Of a stretch of 64,000 nt of DNA, positions 16,446 to 25,974 are shown piece by piece (positions within the stretch are counted from its first letter, which is position 1; each line of letters opens with the position of its first letter). The position numbers and the translations under genes are program-made. Source of the DNA: Streptomyces macrolidinus (lineage in GTDB: Bacteria > Actinomycetota > Actinomycetes > Streptomycetales > Streptomycetaceae); the NCBI RefSeq assembly GCF_023887685.1, contig NZ_JAMWMR010000006.1, forward strand, positions 62,001 to 126,000, written 5' to 3'. The notes under the pieces are model-generated. The model saw only the letters and a program-made list of their open reading frames with translations, was not told the DNA's origin and made no database searches.

Positions 16446-17108
16446 TCAGCCCGGCGCGACGAACCCCGACTCGTACGCGGCGATCACCGCCTGGGTGCGG
16501 TCACGCGCGCCGAGCTTGGCCAGGACCGCGCTGACATGGGACTTGACCGTCTCCGTGCCCACCACGAGACGGGCGGCGATCTCCGCGTTGGCGAGCCCGC
16601 GCGCCATCAGCCGCAGCACCTCCGCCTCCCGCTCGGTCAGCCTGGCCCGCTCCAGGACGGCGCGCGCGGGCCGGTTGCCGCCACGGTCGCCGAACCGGGC
16701 GGCGAGCTGCCGCAGGGAGGCGGGGAACAGCAGCGACTCGCCCTCGGCGACCGTGCGGACCGCGTTCACGATCTCGGCGGGGCGGGCCCGCTTGAGGAGG
16801 AACCCGTCGGCGCCCGCGCGCAGCGCCTCGTACACGTACTCGTCCTCCTCGAAGGTGGTCACCACGAGGATCTTCGGCGGGTCGGCCACCGTACGCAGCA
16901 CCGCGCGCGTGGCCTCGATCCCGTCCAGCAGCGGCATCCGTACGTCCATCGCGACGACATCGGGCCGCAGTCGACGCACCAGCGGGATGACCGCCGCCCC
17001 GTCCGCCGCCTCGCCCACCACCTCGATGTCGGGCTGTGCCTCCAGCACGGCCCGAAGACCCGTACGGACCAGGGGTTCGTCGTCGACGAGGAGTACGGTG
17101 ACCGGCAT
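16446..17108 (-). CDS. NarL/LuxR-type response regulator
   Basis: A 220-residue two-component regulator. The receiver domain has DDE at residues 9-11, the phosphoacceptor Asp55 in VVAMDVRMPLLDG, and the conserved Lys in GFLLKRARP. The C-terminal LuxR helix-turn-helix reads LTEREAEVLRLMARGLANAE followed by VGTETVKSHVSAVLAKLG. It starts 14 bp after the histidine-kinase stop codon and is certainly its partner. The pair is divergent from an ABC transporter operon, an arrangement common in Streptomyces for antibiotic- or envelope-stress-responsive export. Confidence 0.95.
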   Translation of the reverse strand: MPVTVLLVDDEPLVRTGLRAVLEAQPDIEVVGEAADGAAVIPLVRRLRPDVVAMDVRMPLLDGIEATRAVLRTVADPPKILVVTTFEEDEYVYEALRAGADGFLLKRARPAEIVNAVRTVAEGESLLFPASLRQLAARFGDRGGNRPARAVLERARLTEREAEVLRLMARGLANAEIAARLVVGTETVKSHVSAVLAKLGARDRTQAVIAAYESGFVAPG

Positions 17109-17122
17109 TCGGCCAGCCTAGA

Positions 17123-18277
17123 TCAACTCAGCGGCAGCTCGACGCGCACCTGCCAGTCCCCTTCCGCCGGGCCGGTCAGCGCGCTGCCGCCGAGCAGGGC
17201 CGCCCGCTCGCGAATGCCCCGCAGACCGCTGTCCCGCGTGGGCTCGGGGAACGGGGTCGGCAGCGTATTGCGTACCTGGAGGAGGAGTTGGTCGTCCGAG
17301 ACCGCGACGCGGACCCGCACGGGGACGGTGCCCGCGTGCCGCAGGACGTTCGTCAGCGACTCCTGGAGGATGCGGTAGCCCTCGCGCGAGACCGGCCCCG
17401 GCAACGCCGTGAGCCGACCGGTCACTTCCGCGTCCACCGTCGCCCCCGAGGCCCGCGCCGACTCCAGAAGCCGGTCCGCGTCCGCCAGCGTGGGCCGCGC
17501 GCTCGCCGGGCGCTCGCTCTCGCGGAGGACGCCCAGCACCCGTTCCAGATCCGCGAGCGCGGCCCGGCCGGTCTCCTCGATGGCGCTCAGTGCCCGATCG
17601 GTGAACTCCGGATCACCCGCCGCGCGCGCCGCACCGGCCTGCACCACCGCCACCGTCAGGGCGTGCCCGATCGAGTCGTGCAACTCCCGTGCGATCCGCG
17701 TGCGTTCGAGCAACTGCTCGGTGCGCTCCTCCAGGGCGGCCAGCCGCTCGGCGGCGGACGGCCCGAGCAGCTTGCGCGCGCAGACCGTGACCAGTGCGCC
17801 CAGGCCGACGATCGCGCCGTACGTGACGAGCAGCGGGAGCGGTGCCAGCAGGGCCCAGGCGCGGGACGGCGGCAGTCGGTCCAGGAGCGGGAGGTCGGAC
17901 GGCGTGTATCCCCAGGCGCACCGCGCCAGTTCGACCGCGGCGACGGGCGGCCACACCGACGCGAAGCAGGCCACCCAGCCGAGCACCCAGCGCAACTCCA
18001 GCCACACCACCGTACGCAGCCGGTCCCGCCAACTCGCGGACGGCACCTCGGAGATGCCGCAGTCCGGCACACCGGGCGTCAGCAGCAGCCGCGCCTGCAC
18101 CCCCTCGCCCATCCGGACGGAGGGCAGCAGACCCACCGGGGCGAGCACCAGGGCGGGCACCCACGGGCGCGACGGATCGACGAAGAGCCACACGCTCGCC
18201 ACCAGCATGGGCACCCACAGATGCAGCAGCCGCGTGTACGTCGTCCCGAGCACGAGCGGGCGCAGAATGCGAACCAT
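17123..18277 (-). CDS. Sensor histidine kinase (NarL-partner, HisKA_3 type)
   Basis: A 384-residue membrane kinase. The N-terminal about 180 residues contain several hydrophobic segments (LLHLWVPMLVASVWLFV, ALVLAPVGLLPSV, WVLGWVACFASVWPPVAAV, LLVTYGAIVGLGALVTV) and no sizeable extracellular domain. It is therefore likely an intramembrane-sensing kinase. The dimerisation segment has the phospho-accepting His200 in RIARELHDSIGHALTV, and the ATPase domain ends with DSGLRGIRERAALLGG. The ATG at 18277 is preferred to the longer frame starting at 18340. The ABC transporter starts 107 bp away on the other strand. Confidence 0.92.
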   Translation of the reverse strand: MVRILRPLVLGTTYTRLLHLWVPMLVASVWLFVDPSRPWVPALVLAPVGLLPSVRMGEGVQARLLLTPGVPDCGISEVPSASWRDRLRTVVWLELRWVLGWVACFASVWPPVAAVELARCAWGYTPSDLPLLDRLPPSRAWALLAPLPLLVTYGAIVGLGALVTVCARKLLGPSAAERLAALEERTEQLLERTRIARELHDSIGHALTVAVVQAGAARAAGDPEFTDRALSAIEETGRAALADLERVLGVLRESERPASARPTLADADRLLESARASGATVDAEVTGRLTALPGPVSREGYRILQESLTNVLRHAGTVPVRVRVAVSDDQLLLQVRNTLPTPFPEPTRDSGLRGIRERAALLGGSALTGPAEGDWQVRVELPLS

Positions 18278-18384
18278 GAGGAGATCGTCGCAGGTCGGCC
18301 CGGTGGGCGACCTCCCCCGCAGGGGGGAGACGATCTCCACCGGCGGGGGAGTCGCGGGCTGCCGCGAACCGACAGGCTGACGCC

Positions 18385-19305
18385 ATGACCGACATCGACG
18401 TACGAGACCTCACCAAGGAGTACGGCGCCCGGCGTGCGGTGGACGAGCTGACCTTCCGCGTCCGCCCCGGCCGCGTCACCGGCTTCCTCGGCCCCAACGG
18501 CGCCGGCAAGTCCACCACCATGAGGCTCCTCCTCGGCCTCGACCGGCCCACCTCGGGCACCGCCACCATCGGCGGCCGGGCCTACGCCGAACTCCACGAG
18601 CCGCTGCGCCGGGTGGGCGCCCTGCTGGACGCCGGCGCCGCGCACGGCTCCCGCACCGCCCGCGACCATCTGCGGGCCCTCGCCGCGAGCAACCGCATCC
18701 CCGTCGGACGGGTCGACGCGGTGCTGGAGCAGACCGGCCTCGCCGAGGTGGCCCGGCGCCGGGTGAAGACCTACTCCCTCGGCATGCGCCAGCGGCTCGG
18801 CATCGCCGCGGCTTTGCTCGGCGACCCCGAGGTGATCGTCCTGGACGAGCCCTCCAACGGTCTCGACCCCGAGGGCATCATCTGGATCCGCACACTGCTG
18901 AAGGACCTCGCCGCCGAGGGTCGTACCGTGCTGGTCTCCAGCCATCTGATGAACGAGACCGCCTCGTTCGCCGACCACTTGGTGATCCTCGGCCGGGGCC
19001 GCCTCCTCGCGGACACCCCCGTACAGGAGTTCATCCGGGCACGCGTCCAGCCCGAGGTCAGGGTCCGCAGCATCGACCCCGACGCGCTCGGCGACCTGCT
19101 CGTCCGGCACGGCCACGACGCCACCCGGCACGAGGACGGCGCGTGGAGCGTACGGAACGCGCCCGCCGAGGAACTCGGCCGCCTGCTGGCCGAGGAGGGT
19201 GTGCCCGTACTGGAACTCGCCGCCCGGGAAGGCACCTTGGAGCAGGCCTACCTCGATCTGACCGCTACCGAAGCCGAGTTCACCGCCCAGCCCCAGGAGG
19301 CCTGA
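18385..19305 (+). CDS. ABC transporter ATP-binding protein
   Basis: A 306-residue ATPase with Walker A GPNGAGKST, the signature YSLGMRQRLGIAAALLG, Walker B VIVLDEPSNGLDPEG and the H-loop SSHLMNE. It belongs to the BcrA/DrrA-like drug or lantibiotic export subfamily, with the additional C-terminal domain (from about residue 215) typical of that group. Two bases separate its stop from the permease start, so the two genes form a unit. It is divergent from the kinase-regulator pair, which probably controls it. Substrate unknown. Confidence 0.93.
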   Translation: MTDIDVRDLTKEYGARRAVDELTFRVRPGRVTGFLGPNGAGKSTTMRLLLGLDRPTSGTATIGGRAYAELHEPLRRVGALLDAGAAHGSRTARDHLRALAASNRIPVGRVDAVLEQTGLAEVARRRVKTYSLGMRQRLGIAAALLGDPEVIVLDEPSNGLDPEGIIWIRTLLKDLAAEGRTVLVSSHLMNETASFADHLVILGRGRLLADTPVQEFIRARVQPEVRVRSIDPDALGDLLVRHGHDATRHEDGAWSVRNAPAEELGRLLAEEGVPVLELAAREGTLEQAYLDLTATEAEFTAQPQEA

Positions 19306-19307
19306 CC

Positions 19308-20024
19308 ATGTCGTTCACCCCGGCTCTGCGCGCCGAACTGATCAAGATCCGGACCCTGCGTTCGCTCGTGGGCTCCCTGGCCGCGATCCTGCTCACCACC
19401 GTCGCGTTCTCCGCGCTCTTCTCGGCCTCCTCCGACAAGAACGAACCGGACCAGTTGTTCAGGACGTTCTTCGGCATCAACTTCGGGGAGATCGCCGCCA
19501 TCGCCTTCGGCGCGACGGCCGTGGCGGGGGAGTTCCAGGGCGGCGCGCTGCGGCTGACCCTGGCGGCCATGCCGGACCGGCTGCGCTGGTTCGCCGCCAA
19601 GGCCACGGCCGTCGCGCTGCCCGCGCTGGCCGTCGGACTGCTCACCGGAGTGGTGACGGCCGTGGTCGGCAAGGCGGCCTTCGGTGACTTGGGCCCGAGT
19701 TGGGGCCAAGCGCTGCGCGGGGCCCTCGGCTGTGGGCTGCAGCTCACGCTGATGGCGCTGTTCGCGGCGGGACTTGCCGCTGTGCTGCGCAGTGGCGTCG
19801 CGACCCTCTCGATCCTGATCCCGTTCCTGCTGATCGTGTCGTTCGTCGTGGGCGACCTGTCCGGCAGCGTCGCCGACTTCCTGCCCGACCGCGCCGGCCA
19901 GATCGCCCTGCACAGCACGTGGGACGGTTCCCTGGGCCCCTGGACCGGCCTCGCGGTCTCCGCGCTGTGGGCGGCGGCGGCCCTGGTCGCGGGCGCCTGG
20001 ACGCTCCAGCGCAGGGACGCCTGA
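19308..20024 (+). CDS. ABC-2 type transporter permease
   Basis: A 238-residue integral membrane protein with about six hydrophobic helices (LVGSLAAILLTTVAFSALFS, EIAAIAFGATAVAGEF, AVALPALAVGLLTGVVTAVV, LQLTLMALFAAGLAAVL, LSILIPFLLIVSFVVGDL, LAVSALWAAAALVAGAWTL). The motif GEFQGGALRLTLAAMPDR is typical of BcrB/ABC-2 permeases. The ATG lies 2 bp after the ATPase stop, with CAGGAGG 7-13 bp before the start. It would form the membrane part of the exporter. Confidence 0.9.
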   Translation: MSFTPALRAELIKIRTLRSLVGSLAAILLTTVAFSALFSASSDKNEPDQLFRTFFGINFGEIAAIAFGATAVAGEFQGGALRLTLAAMPDRLRWFAAKATAVALPALAVGLLTGVVTAVVGKAAFGDLGPSWGQALRGALGCGLQLTLMALFAAGLAAVLRSGVATLSILIPFLLIVSFVVGDLSGSVADFLPDRAGQIALHSTWDGSLGPWTGLAVSALWAAAALVAGAWTLQRRDA

Positions 20025-20041
20025 CGCCCGGCCGCGCCCGG

Positions 20042-20539
20042 CTACTCCTGCGCGGCCACCCGCAGCCGGGCGTACTCCTCCGCCATGGTGGCCGCCGTCC
20101 AACGGGCGTTCAGCCCACTGGGGTTGGGCAGGACCCAGATCCGGGTGGCGCCGATGGTCCGCTGCTGCGGGCCGATGGTGGCCTTGCGCTCGCCGAAGGC
20201 CGCCCGGTACGCGGTGACGCCGACCACGGCCAGCCAGCGGGGCCGCAGCCGCTCCACCTTCGCACCGAGGAGCCGCCCGCCCTCCCGGTACTCCTCGGCG
20301 CTCAACTCGTCGGCCCGCGCGGTCGCCCGCGCCACCACGTTCGTGATCCCGAGCCCATGCGCGAGCAACTCGCCCTGCTCGGACGGCTCGAACCGCCGGG
20401 GTGTGAAGCCGGACAGATGCAGCACGGGCCAGAAGCGGTTGCCGGGGCGGGCGAAGTGATGGCCCGTCGCGGCCGTCGTGAGGCTCGGGTTGATACCGCA
20501 GAACAGGACGGTGAGGCCGTCCGCGACCACGTCCGGCAC
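20042..20539 (-). CDS. mug: G/U mismatch-specific uracil-DNA glycosylase (Mug/TDG family)
   Basis: A 165-residue DNA-repair glycosylase that removes uracil or related bases from mispairs. The family motifs are present: the active-site segment VLFCGINPSLTTAATGHHFA with the catalytic Asn, GITNVVARATARADELS, and the intercalation loop NPSGLNARW. The length matches Escherichia coli Mug (168). The GTG at 20539 is the only usable in-frame initiation codon after purB apart from a CTG at about 20584. Similar sequence seems to continue a few residues upstream (REESEAARDRP), so the N-terminus is uncertain. It lies 44 bp after purB on the same strand. Confidence 0.88.
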   Translation of the reverse strand: MPDVVADGLTVLFCGINPSLTTAATGHHFARPGNRFWPVLHLSGFTPRRFEPSEQGELLAHGLGITNVVARATARADELSAEEYREGGRLLGAKVERLRPRWLAVVGVTAYRAAFGERKATIGPQQRTIGATRIWVLPNPSGLNARWTAATMAEEYARLRVAAQE

Positions 20540-20583
20540 CGGACGGTCGCGGGCGGCCTCCGACTCCTCCCGGGTGAACCGGG

Positions 20584-22026
20584 TCAGAGGATCGCCCCCG
20601 GCGTGTAGCCGGCCGCCTCGGGGTGCTGCTTCATGATCTCCTCGACCCGGCCGACGACCGTCGCGACCTGGTCGGCCGCGGCGCCCGTGAAGGACAGCTT
20701 GTCGGCCATCAGTGCCGCCAACTCCTTGCGGTCGAGCGGCAGTCGCTCGTCGGCGGCCAGCTTGTCGAGCAGGTCGTTGCGCTCCGCGCCCTGCTCGCGC
20801 ATGGCGAGCGCGGTGGCGACGGCGTTCTCCTTGATCGCCTCGTGCGCGACCTCGCGGCCGACCCCGGCGCGCACGGCGCCCATGAGTACCTTGGTCGTGG
20901 CGAGGAACGGCAGATAGCGGTCCAGCTCACGGGCAACGACGGCGGGGAAGGCACCGAACTCGTCGAGCACCGTCAGGAACGTCTCCAGCAGACCGTCCAG
21001 CGCGAAGAACGCGTCCGGCAGCGCCACCCGGCGCACCACCGAACAGGACACGTCGCCCTCGTTCCACTGGTCGCCCGCCAGCTCGCCGGTCATCGAGGCG
21101 TAGCCGCGCAGGATGACCATCAGGCCGTTGACGCGCTCGCAGGAGCGGGTGTTCATCTTGTGCGGCATCGCGGAGGAGCCGACCTGGCCCGGCTTGAAGC
21201 CCTCGGTGACCAGCTCGTGCCCGGCCATCAGCCGGACCGTCTTCGCCAGCGAGGAGGGTGCGGCGGCCAACTGCACCAGCGCGGTGACGACTTCGTAGTC
21301 GAGCGAGCGCGGGTAGACCTGGCCGACCGAGGTGAACGCCTGCGAGAAGCCCAGGTGCCCGGCGATCCGCCGCTCCAGCTCGGCCAGTTTGCCCGCGTCG
21401 CCGCCGAGCAGGTCCAGCATGTCCTGCGCCGTGCCGACCGGGCCCTTGATGCCGCGCAGCGGGTAGCGGCCCAGCAGCTCCTCGATCCGGGCGTACGCGA
21501 CGAGCAGTTCGTCGGTGGCGGTGGCGAAGCGCTTGCCGAGGGTGGTGGCCTGCGCGGCCACGTTGTGGGAGCGGCCGGCCATGACCAGCTCCGCGTACTC
21601 GCCCGCGAGCCGGGCCAGACGGGCCAGTACGGCCACCGTGCGGTCGCGCATCAGCTCCAGCGAGAGCCGGATCTGCAACTGCTCGACGTTCTCCGTCAGG
21701 TCCCGGGAGGTCATGCCCTTGTGCACGTGCTCATGCCCGGCGAGCGCGTTGAACTCCTCGATCCGCGCCTTCACATCGTGCCGGGTGACCTTCTCGCGCT
21801 CGGCGATCGAGGCGAGGTCGACCTGGTCGAGGACGCGCTCGTAGTCGGCGATCGCCGCGTCCGGCACCTCGATGCCCAGGTCCTTCTGGGCGCGCAGCAC
21901 GGCGAGCCAGAGCTGCCGCTCCAGCCTCACCTTCTGCTCGGGGGACCAGAGCGTGGCGAGCTCGGCGGAGGCGTACCGTCCGGCGAGGACGTTCGGGATA
22001 CGGGGCTTTGCGGGCGCAGCAGTCAC
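20584..22026 (-). CDS. purB: Adenylosuccinate lyase
   Basis: A 480-residue lyase of purine synthesis, acting on both SAICAR and adenylosuccinate. The fumarase/aspartase-superfamily signature GSSAMPHKMN is present near residue 286, with the catalytic His region MTSRDLTENVEQLQIRL at about 105 and SHNVAAQATTLGKRFA at about 158. It is of the longer actinobacterial type. The start MTAAPAKPRIPNVLAGRYAS at 22026 agrees with the family. It precedes mug on the same strand; the SGNH hydrolase gene upstream ends 73 bp before its start. Confidence 0.95.
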   Translation of the reverse strand: MTAAPAKPRIPNVLAGRYASAELATLWSPEQKVRLERQLWLAVLRAQKDLGIEVPDAAIADYERVLDQVDLASIAEREKVTRHDVKARIEEFNALAGHEHVHKGMTSRDLTENVEQLQIRLSLELMRDRTVAVLARLARLAGEYAELVMAGRSHNVAAQATTLGKRFATATDELLVAYARIEELLGRYPLRGIKGPVGTAQDMLDLLGGDAGKLAELERRIAGHLGFSQAFTSVGQVYPRSLDYEVVTALVQLAAAPSSLAKTVRLMAGHELVTEGFKPGQVGSSAMPHKMNTRSCERVNGLMVILRGYASMTGELAGDQWNEGDVSCSVVRRVALPDAFFALDGLLETFLTVLDEFGAFPAVVARELDRYLPFLATTKVLMGAVRAGVGREVAHEAIKENAVATALAMREQGAERNDLLDKLAADERLPLDRKELAALMADKLSFTGAAADQVATVVGRVEEIMKQHPEAAGYTPGAIL

Positions 22027-22099
22027 GTAGACAGATTCTACTGGCGATTCGTGCAGGCCAGCGCCGCGGGCGGGTTCGGCGGAACCTACGAGAGCCCGG

Positions 22100-22897
22100 T
22101 CACGGTCGGTGGCCGGGTGCGGTCGGGCCCTCGTACGGCAGCAGGTCCGGGCGCTTGGCCGGGAGGCCGTCGCCCGACGAGCGGCCCGTCAGCCGTCGCC
22201 CTATCCACGGCAGCAGATACTGCCGGGTGAAGCGGACGTCCTCGGTCCGGCGGGCGATCCAGTGCGGGCGCGCGGTCGCGGGCGGGGGCGTGCGCCAGTG
22301 CGGGTCCTGCGCCTCGTAGCCGAGCGTCTGCCAGACGGCCTCCGCGACCCGGCGGTGCCCGTCGGCCGTCAGATGCAGCCGGTCCACGTCCCACAGGCGC
22401 GGGTCGGCCAGCGACGGGGCGCCGTACAGGTCGACCACGAGCGTGCCGTGCCGTGCGGACAGCTCGTCGACGCAGGCGAACAGCTCCTCCATGCGGGGCC
22501 GGAAGCGTTCGAGGACCGGGCCCTGGCGGCCGGGGCTGCGCATCAGGACGAGCCGCTCGCACGACGGGGCCAGCCGCTCGACGGCCTCCGTCAGCAGCCC
22601 GCGTACGCGCCCCATGTCGCACTTGGGCCGCAGCGCGTCGTTGAGCCCGCCGACCAGCGTGATCACATCGGGGCGCATCGCGGCGGCGAGGTCCACCTGC
22701 TCGTCGACGATCTGCCCGATCAGCTTGCCGCGCACGGCGAGGTTGGCGTACCGGAATCCGGGTGTCCGCGCGGCCATCCGGCCCGCGAGCACATCGGCCC
22801 AGCCGCGGTAGGAGCCGTCGGGCAGCCGGTCCGACATGCCCTCGGTGAAGGAGTCGCCGACCGCGACCAGGCTGGTGTAGGTGGGGTTCGTCTGCAT
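22100..22897 (-). CDS. SGNH/GDSL-type hydrolase
   Basis: A 265-residue esterase-fold protein with block I AVGDSFTEGM (nucleophile Ser), block III GGLNDALRP (Asn), and the catalytic Asp-His in DRLHLTADGHRRVAEAV. There is no signal peptide, so it acts in the cytoplasm or is exported by other means. A C-terminal Arg/Pro-rich tail of about 60 residues follows the catalytic domain. The ATG at 22897 starts MQTNPTYTSLVAVGDSFTEG, close to the first motif as usual. Substrate unknown; lipase, thioesterase and carbohydrate esterase are all possible. Confidence 0.9.
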   Translation of the reverse strand: MQTNPTYTSLVAVGDSFTEGMSDRLPDGSYRGWADVLAGRMAARTPGFRYANLAVRGKLIGQIVDEQVDLAAAMRPDVITLVGGLNDALRPKCDMGRVRGLLTEAVERLAPSCERLVLMRSPGRQGPVLERFRPRMEELFACVDELSARHGTLVVDLYGAPSLADPRLWDVDRLHLTADGHRRVAEAVWQTLGYEAQDPHWRTPPPATARPHWIARRTEDVRFTRQYLLPWIGRRLTGRSSGDGLPAKRPDLLPYEGPTAPGHRP

Positions 22898-22977
22898 GGC
22901 GCCGTCGATGGTATCCCGCACACATACCCGCCGGTCGGTCACCCTCCGCGCGCACCCCTGATGACTCCGGCCGCCCC

Positions 22978-23991
22978 TTACGTGGATCGGCCGAACAGTT
23001 CCCGCAGCACGTCCTCCATCGTCACGAGCCCCGCCAGGCCTTCGTCCGTGCCCACGACCGCCGCCAGGTGCGTACGGCTGCCGCGCATCGCCGTGAGTAC
23101 GTCGTCCAGCGGGGTGCTCTCCCGTACGCGCGCGATGGGGCGCAGATCGCGCAGCCGGAACGGGGCGTCCCGCAGCGAGGCTTCCAGTGCGTCCTTGACG
23201 TGCAGATAGCCGACGATCCGGCGCCCCTCCTCCACGACCGGGAAGCGCGAGAAGCCGGACTCGGCCGACAGGCGCTCCAACTGCTCCGGGGTGATGCCCA
23301 CGCGCGCGTAGACGACGCGTTCCAGCGGCACCACCACGTCGCGCACGGGCCGGCGGCCCAGCTCCAGCGCGTCGTGCAGGCGCTCCCGCGCCCTGTCGTC
23401 GATGAGCCCGGCCTCGCCGGAGACCTTGACCAGGCTCGCCAGCTCGTCGTCGGAGAACGTGGCCGTGATCGCGTTCTTCGTCTCCACGCCCAGCAGCGCG
23501 AGCAGCCCGTTCGCCAGAGCGTTCACCGTGGCGATCACCGGGCGCAGTGCCCGGGAGAGGGCGACCAGCGGCGGCGCGAGCAGCAGCGCCAGACGTACCG
23601 GCTCCGCGAGCGCGACGTTCTTCGGCACCATCTCGCCGAGCAGCATGTGCAGATACGTCGCGAGGGTCAGCGCGATCACGAACGACACGACGTGGCCCGC
23701 GTTGGGCGGGATGCCCACCGCGTGGAACGCCGGCTCCAGCAGATGCGCGATCGCGGGTTCGGCGACCACACCGAGGACCAGGGTGCACAGGGTGATGCCG
23801 AGTTGGGCCGTGGCCATCAGCGCCGAGACGTGCTCCAGACCCCACAGAGTGCGCAGGGCCCGCCGGTCGCCCGCCTCCGCGTGCGGTTCGATCTGGCTGC
23901 GGCGCACGGAGATCAGCGCGAACTCGGCGCCGACGAAGAACGCGTTCGCGACGAGCGTCGCCAGACCGATAAGGAGCTGGACGAGGGTCAC
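22978..23991 (-). CDS. CNNM/CorC-family membrane protein (second of pair)
   Basis: A 337-residue protein with an N-terminal CNNM transmembrane domain (TLVQLLIGLATLVANAFFVG, then AEFALISVRRSQI) of about four helices, and two cytoplasmic CBS domains (residues about 205-330). Members take part in magnesium/cobalt homeostasis or transport. It lacks the C-terminal CorC_HlyC domain that the upstream paralogue carries, so it is the short form. The GTG start at 23991 overlaps the TGA of the upstream gene (GTGA, 23988-23991), which shows translational coupling of the two paralogues. Confidence 0.92.
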   Translation of the reverse strand: MTLVQLLIGLATLVANAFFVGAEFALISVRRSQIEPHAEAGDRRALRTLWGLEHVSALMATAQLGITLCTLVLGVVAEPAIAHLLEPAFHAVGIPPNAGHVVSFVIALTLATYLHMLLGEMVPKNVALAEPVRLALLLAPPLVALSRALRPVIATVNALANGLLALLGVETKNAITATFSDDELASLVKVSGEAGLIDDRARERLHDALELGRRPVRDVVVPLERVVYARVGITPEQLERLSAESGFSRFPVVEEGRRIVGYLHVKDALEASLRDAPFRLRDLRPIARVRESTPLDDVLTAMRGSRTHLAAVVGTDEGLAGLVTMEDVLRELFGRST

Positions 23992-25319
23992 GGGGACCCC
24001 TCCTCGTCCTCGGTGGGCGGCGGTGCGTGCAGGAGCACGCGGGCGGCCCGATGCCCGGCGGTGTCCACCACGTCGAGGCGCCATCCCACGACCTCGACGG
24101 TGTCGCCCTCGGCGGGGATACGGCCGAGTTCGGTGGCGACGAGCCCGGCCAGGGTCTCGTACGGGCCCTCGGGCACCCGCAGTCCGACGCGTGCGAGCTG
24201 GTCCATGCGGGCCGAGCCGTCGGCCGAGTACAGCGCCCGGCCCGCCGCGTCCGTACCCGCCGGGGCCAGATCGGACGTCTCCTGCGGGTCGTGCTCGTCC
24301 CGCACCTCGCCGACGACCTCCTCGACGATGTCCTCCAGCGTGGCGACCCCGGCGGTGCCGCCGTACTCGTCGATGACGACGGCCATCGTGCGCTTGCCGG
24401 AGAGCCGGTCGAGGAGTCGGTCCACGGTGAGGGACTCGGGGACGAAGAGGGGGTCGCGCATGACATGGACGACCGAACGGCGTGGCCGTGCCGTGGCGGG
24501 CACGGCCACGACGTCCTTGATGTGCGCGGTGCCGACGACCGTGTCCAGGCTGCCGCGGTAGACGGGGAAGCGCGACAGCCCCGTCGCGCGTGCCGCGTTC
24601 GCCAGGTCCTCGCAGGTCGCCCGCGCGTCGAGGGCGACGACCCGGACCCGGGGCGTCATCACGTTCTCCGCGGTCAGATCGGCGAGGTTGAGCGTACGGA
24701 CGAACAGCTCGGCGGTGTCCGCCTCCAGCGCGCCCTCCTTCGCGGAGTGCCGCGCGAGCGCCACCAGCTCCTGGGGGCCGCGCGCGGAGGCCAGCTCCTC
24801 GGCGGGCTCGATGCCGAGGCGGCGGACGACCCGGTTGGCGGTGTTGTTCAGATGCCGGATGAACGGACGGAACGCGGTACTGAACCAGCGCTGCGGCGTG
24901 CCCACCCGCTTGGCCACGGCCAGCGGCGAGGAGATCGCCCAGTTCTTGGGCACCAGCTCGCCGACCACCATCAGGAAGACGGTCGACAGACCCGTACCGA
25001 GGACGAGCGCGACGGACGTGGCGGTGGAGCGCGCGAGACCCAGGGAGGTCAGCGGACCCGCGATCAGCCGGGCGATCGACGGCTCGGAGAGCATGCCGAC
25101 GACCAGGTTGGTGACCGTGATCCCGAGCTGCGCGCCGGAGAGCTGGAAGGTCAGGTTCCGTACGGACTTCAGGGCACCCGACGCGCCGCGCTCACCGCGC
25201 TCCACGGCGCGCTCCAGCGCGCTGCGTTCGACCGTGGTGAGCGAGAACTCGGCGGCGACGAAGGCACCGCAGGCCAGCGACAGCAGGATCGCCACCAGCA
25301 GGAGGAGCACTTCGGTCAT
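23988..25319 (-). CDS. CNNM/CorC-family membrane protein (first of pair, full length)
   Basis: A 443-residue protein: CNNM transmembrane domain (LLLLVAILLSLACGAFVAAE, then FSLTTVERSALERA, GELVPKNWAISSPLAVAKRV), a CBS pair in the middle (TAENVMTPRVRVVALDARA; VVIDEYGGTAGVATLEDIVE) and a C-terminal CorC_HlyC domain (about residues 350-430, with GYETLAG-like sequence PYETLAGLVATELGRIP). The family is associated with magnesium/cobalt efflux or regulation. Its stop codon overlaps the start of the shorter paralogue. The two probably arose by duplication and may act as a hetero-oligomer. Confidence 0.93.
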   Translation of the reverse strand: MTEVLLLLVAILLSLACGAFVAAEFSLTTVERSALERAVERGERGASGALKSVRNLTFQLSGAQLGITVTNLVVGMLSEPSIARLIAGPLTSLGLARSTATSVALVLGTGLSTVFLMVVGELVPKNWAISSPLAVAKRVGTPQRWFSTAFRPFIRHLNNTANRVVRRLGIEPAEELASARGPQELVALARHSAKEGALEADTAELFVRTLNLADLTAENVMTPRVRVVALDARATCEDLANAARATGLSRFPVYRGSLDTVVGTAHIKDVVAVPATARPRRSVVHVMRDPLFVPESLTVDRLLDRLSGKRTMAVVIDEYGGTAGVATLEDIVEEVVGEVRDEHDPQETSDLAPAGTDAAGRALYSADGSARMDQLARVGLRVPEGPYETLAGLVATELGRIPAEGDTVEVVGWRLDVVDTAGHRAARVLLHAPPPTEDEEGSP

Positions 25320-25418
25320 CGGGTCACCTCCGTCCCAGGATCGTCCAGGGACAGGACGACCGCGCGATGTCCGGTGAAGCGGTCCAGCGCCCTCATGGTA
25401 AAGGCTGCGTAAAGCGCG

Positions 25419-25856
25419 TCAGGGGGTGAGTGGCTGGGTGAGCGGCTTCACCCAACGCCGCCAGTGGTCCTCGCGGTGATATCCGGCGGCTGCCCAGGTC
25501 TTCTGGGCGCGCTCGTTCACCTCCAGCACCATGGCGTCCCCGCGCCTGCCACCGAGGGCCACGAACCGCTTCTCGGCGGCGTCCAGAAGGGCCGTCGCCA
25601 CACCTTGCCGCCGATGCGAGGGGAGCACGGCCAGCCGGTACAGGCTGCACCGCCAGCCGTCGTACCCGGCGATCACGGACCCCACGAGCAGACCGCCGGA
25701 CTCGGCGAGCAGCAGCGCCCCGGGGTCACGGGCGATCAGCCCGGTCACCCCCGCCTCGTCGTCACTGACACTCGTGCCCTCGGCCGCGCTCTTCCAGAAG
25801 GCCAGCACATCGGCGGCGTCGGACAGGTCGGCGGTACGGATCGTCAACTCACTCAT
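25419..25856 (-). CDS. GNAT-family N-acetyltransferase
   Basis: A 145-residue acetyltransferase. The acetyl-CoA-binding motif A reads LAVLPSHRRQGVATALLDAAE (R/QxxGxG/A form), preceded by the beta-strand GSVIAGYDGWRCSLYRL and followed by VLEVNERAQKTWAAAGYHRED. Substrate unknown. Start MSELTIRTADL at 25856; an ATG two codons upstream is also possible. It is divergent from a second, unrelated acetyltransferase gene at 25975 with 118 bp between. Confidence 0.88.
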   Translation of the reverse strand: MSELTIRTADLSDAADVLAFWKSAAEGTSVSDDEAGVTGLIARDPGALLLAESGGLLVGSVIAGYDGWRCSLYRLAVLPSHRRQGVATALLDAAEKRFVALGGRRGDAMVLEVNERAQKTWAAAGYHREDHWRRWVKPLTQPLTP

Positions 25857-25974
25857 GATCATCAGCGAAGCACGCGCCACCCGGCCTGGCGACGACGTTT
25901 CACCGATCGAGACGGCCGACGCGGGGCGGGCGTACGGTCCGTGTGACCAACCGACGGCCACCGGAGGCGCGCCC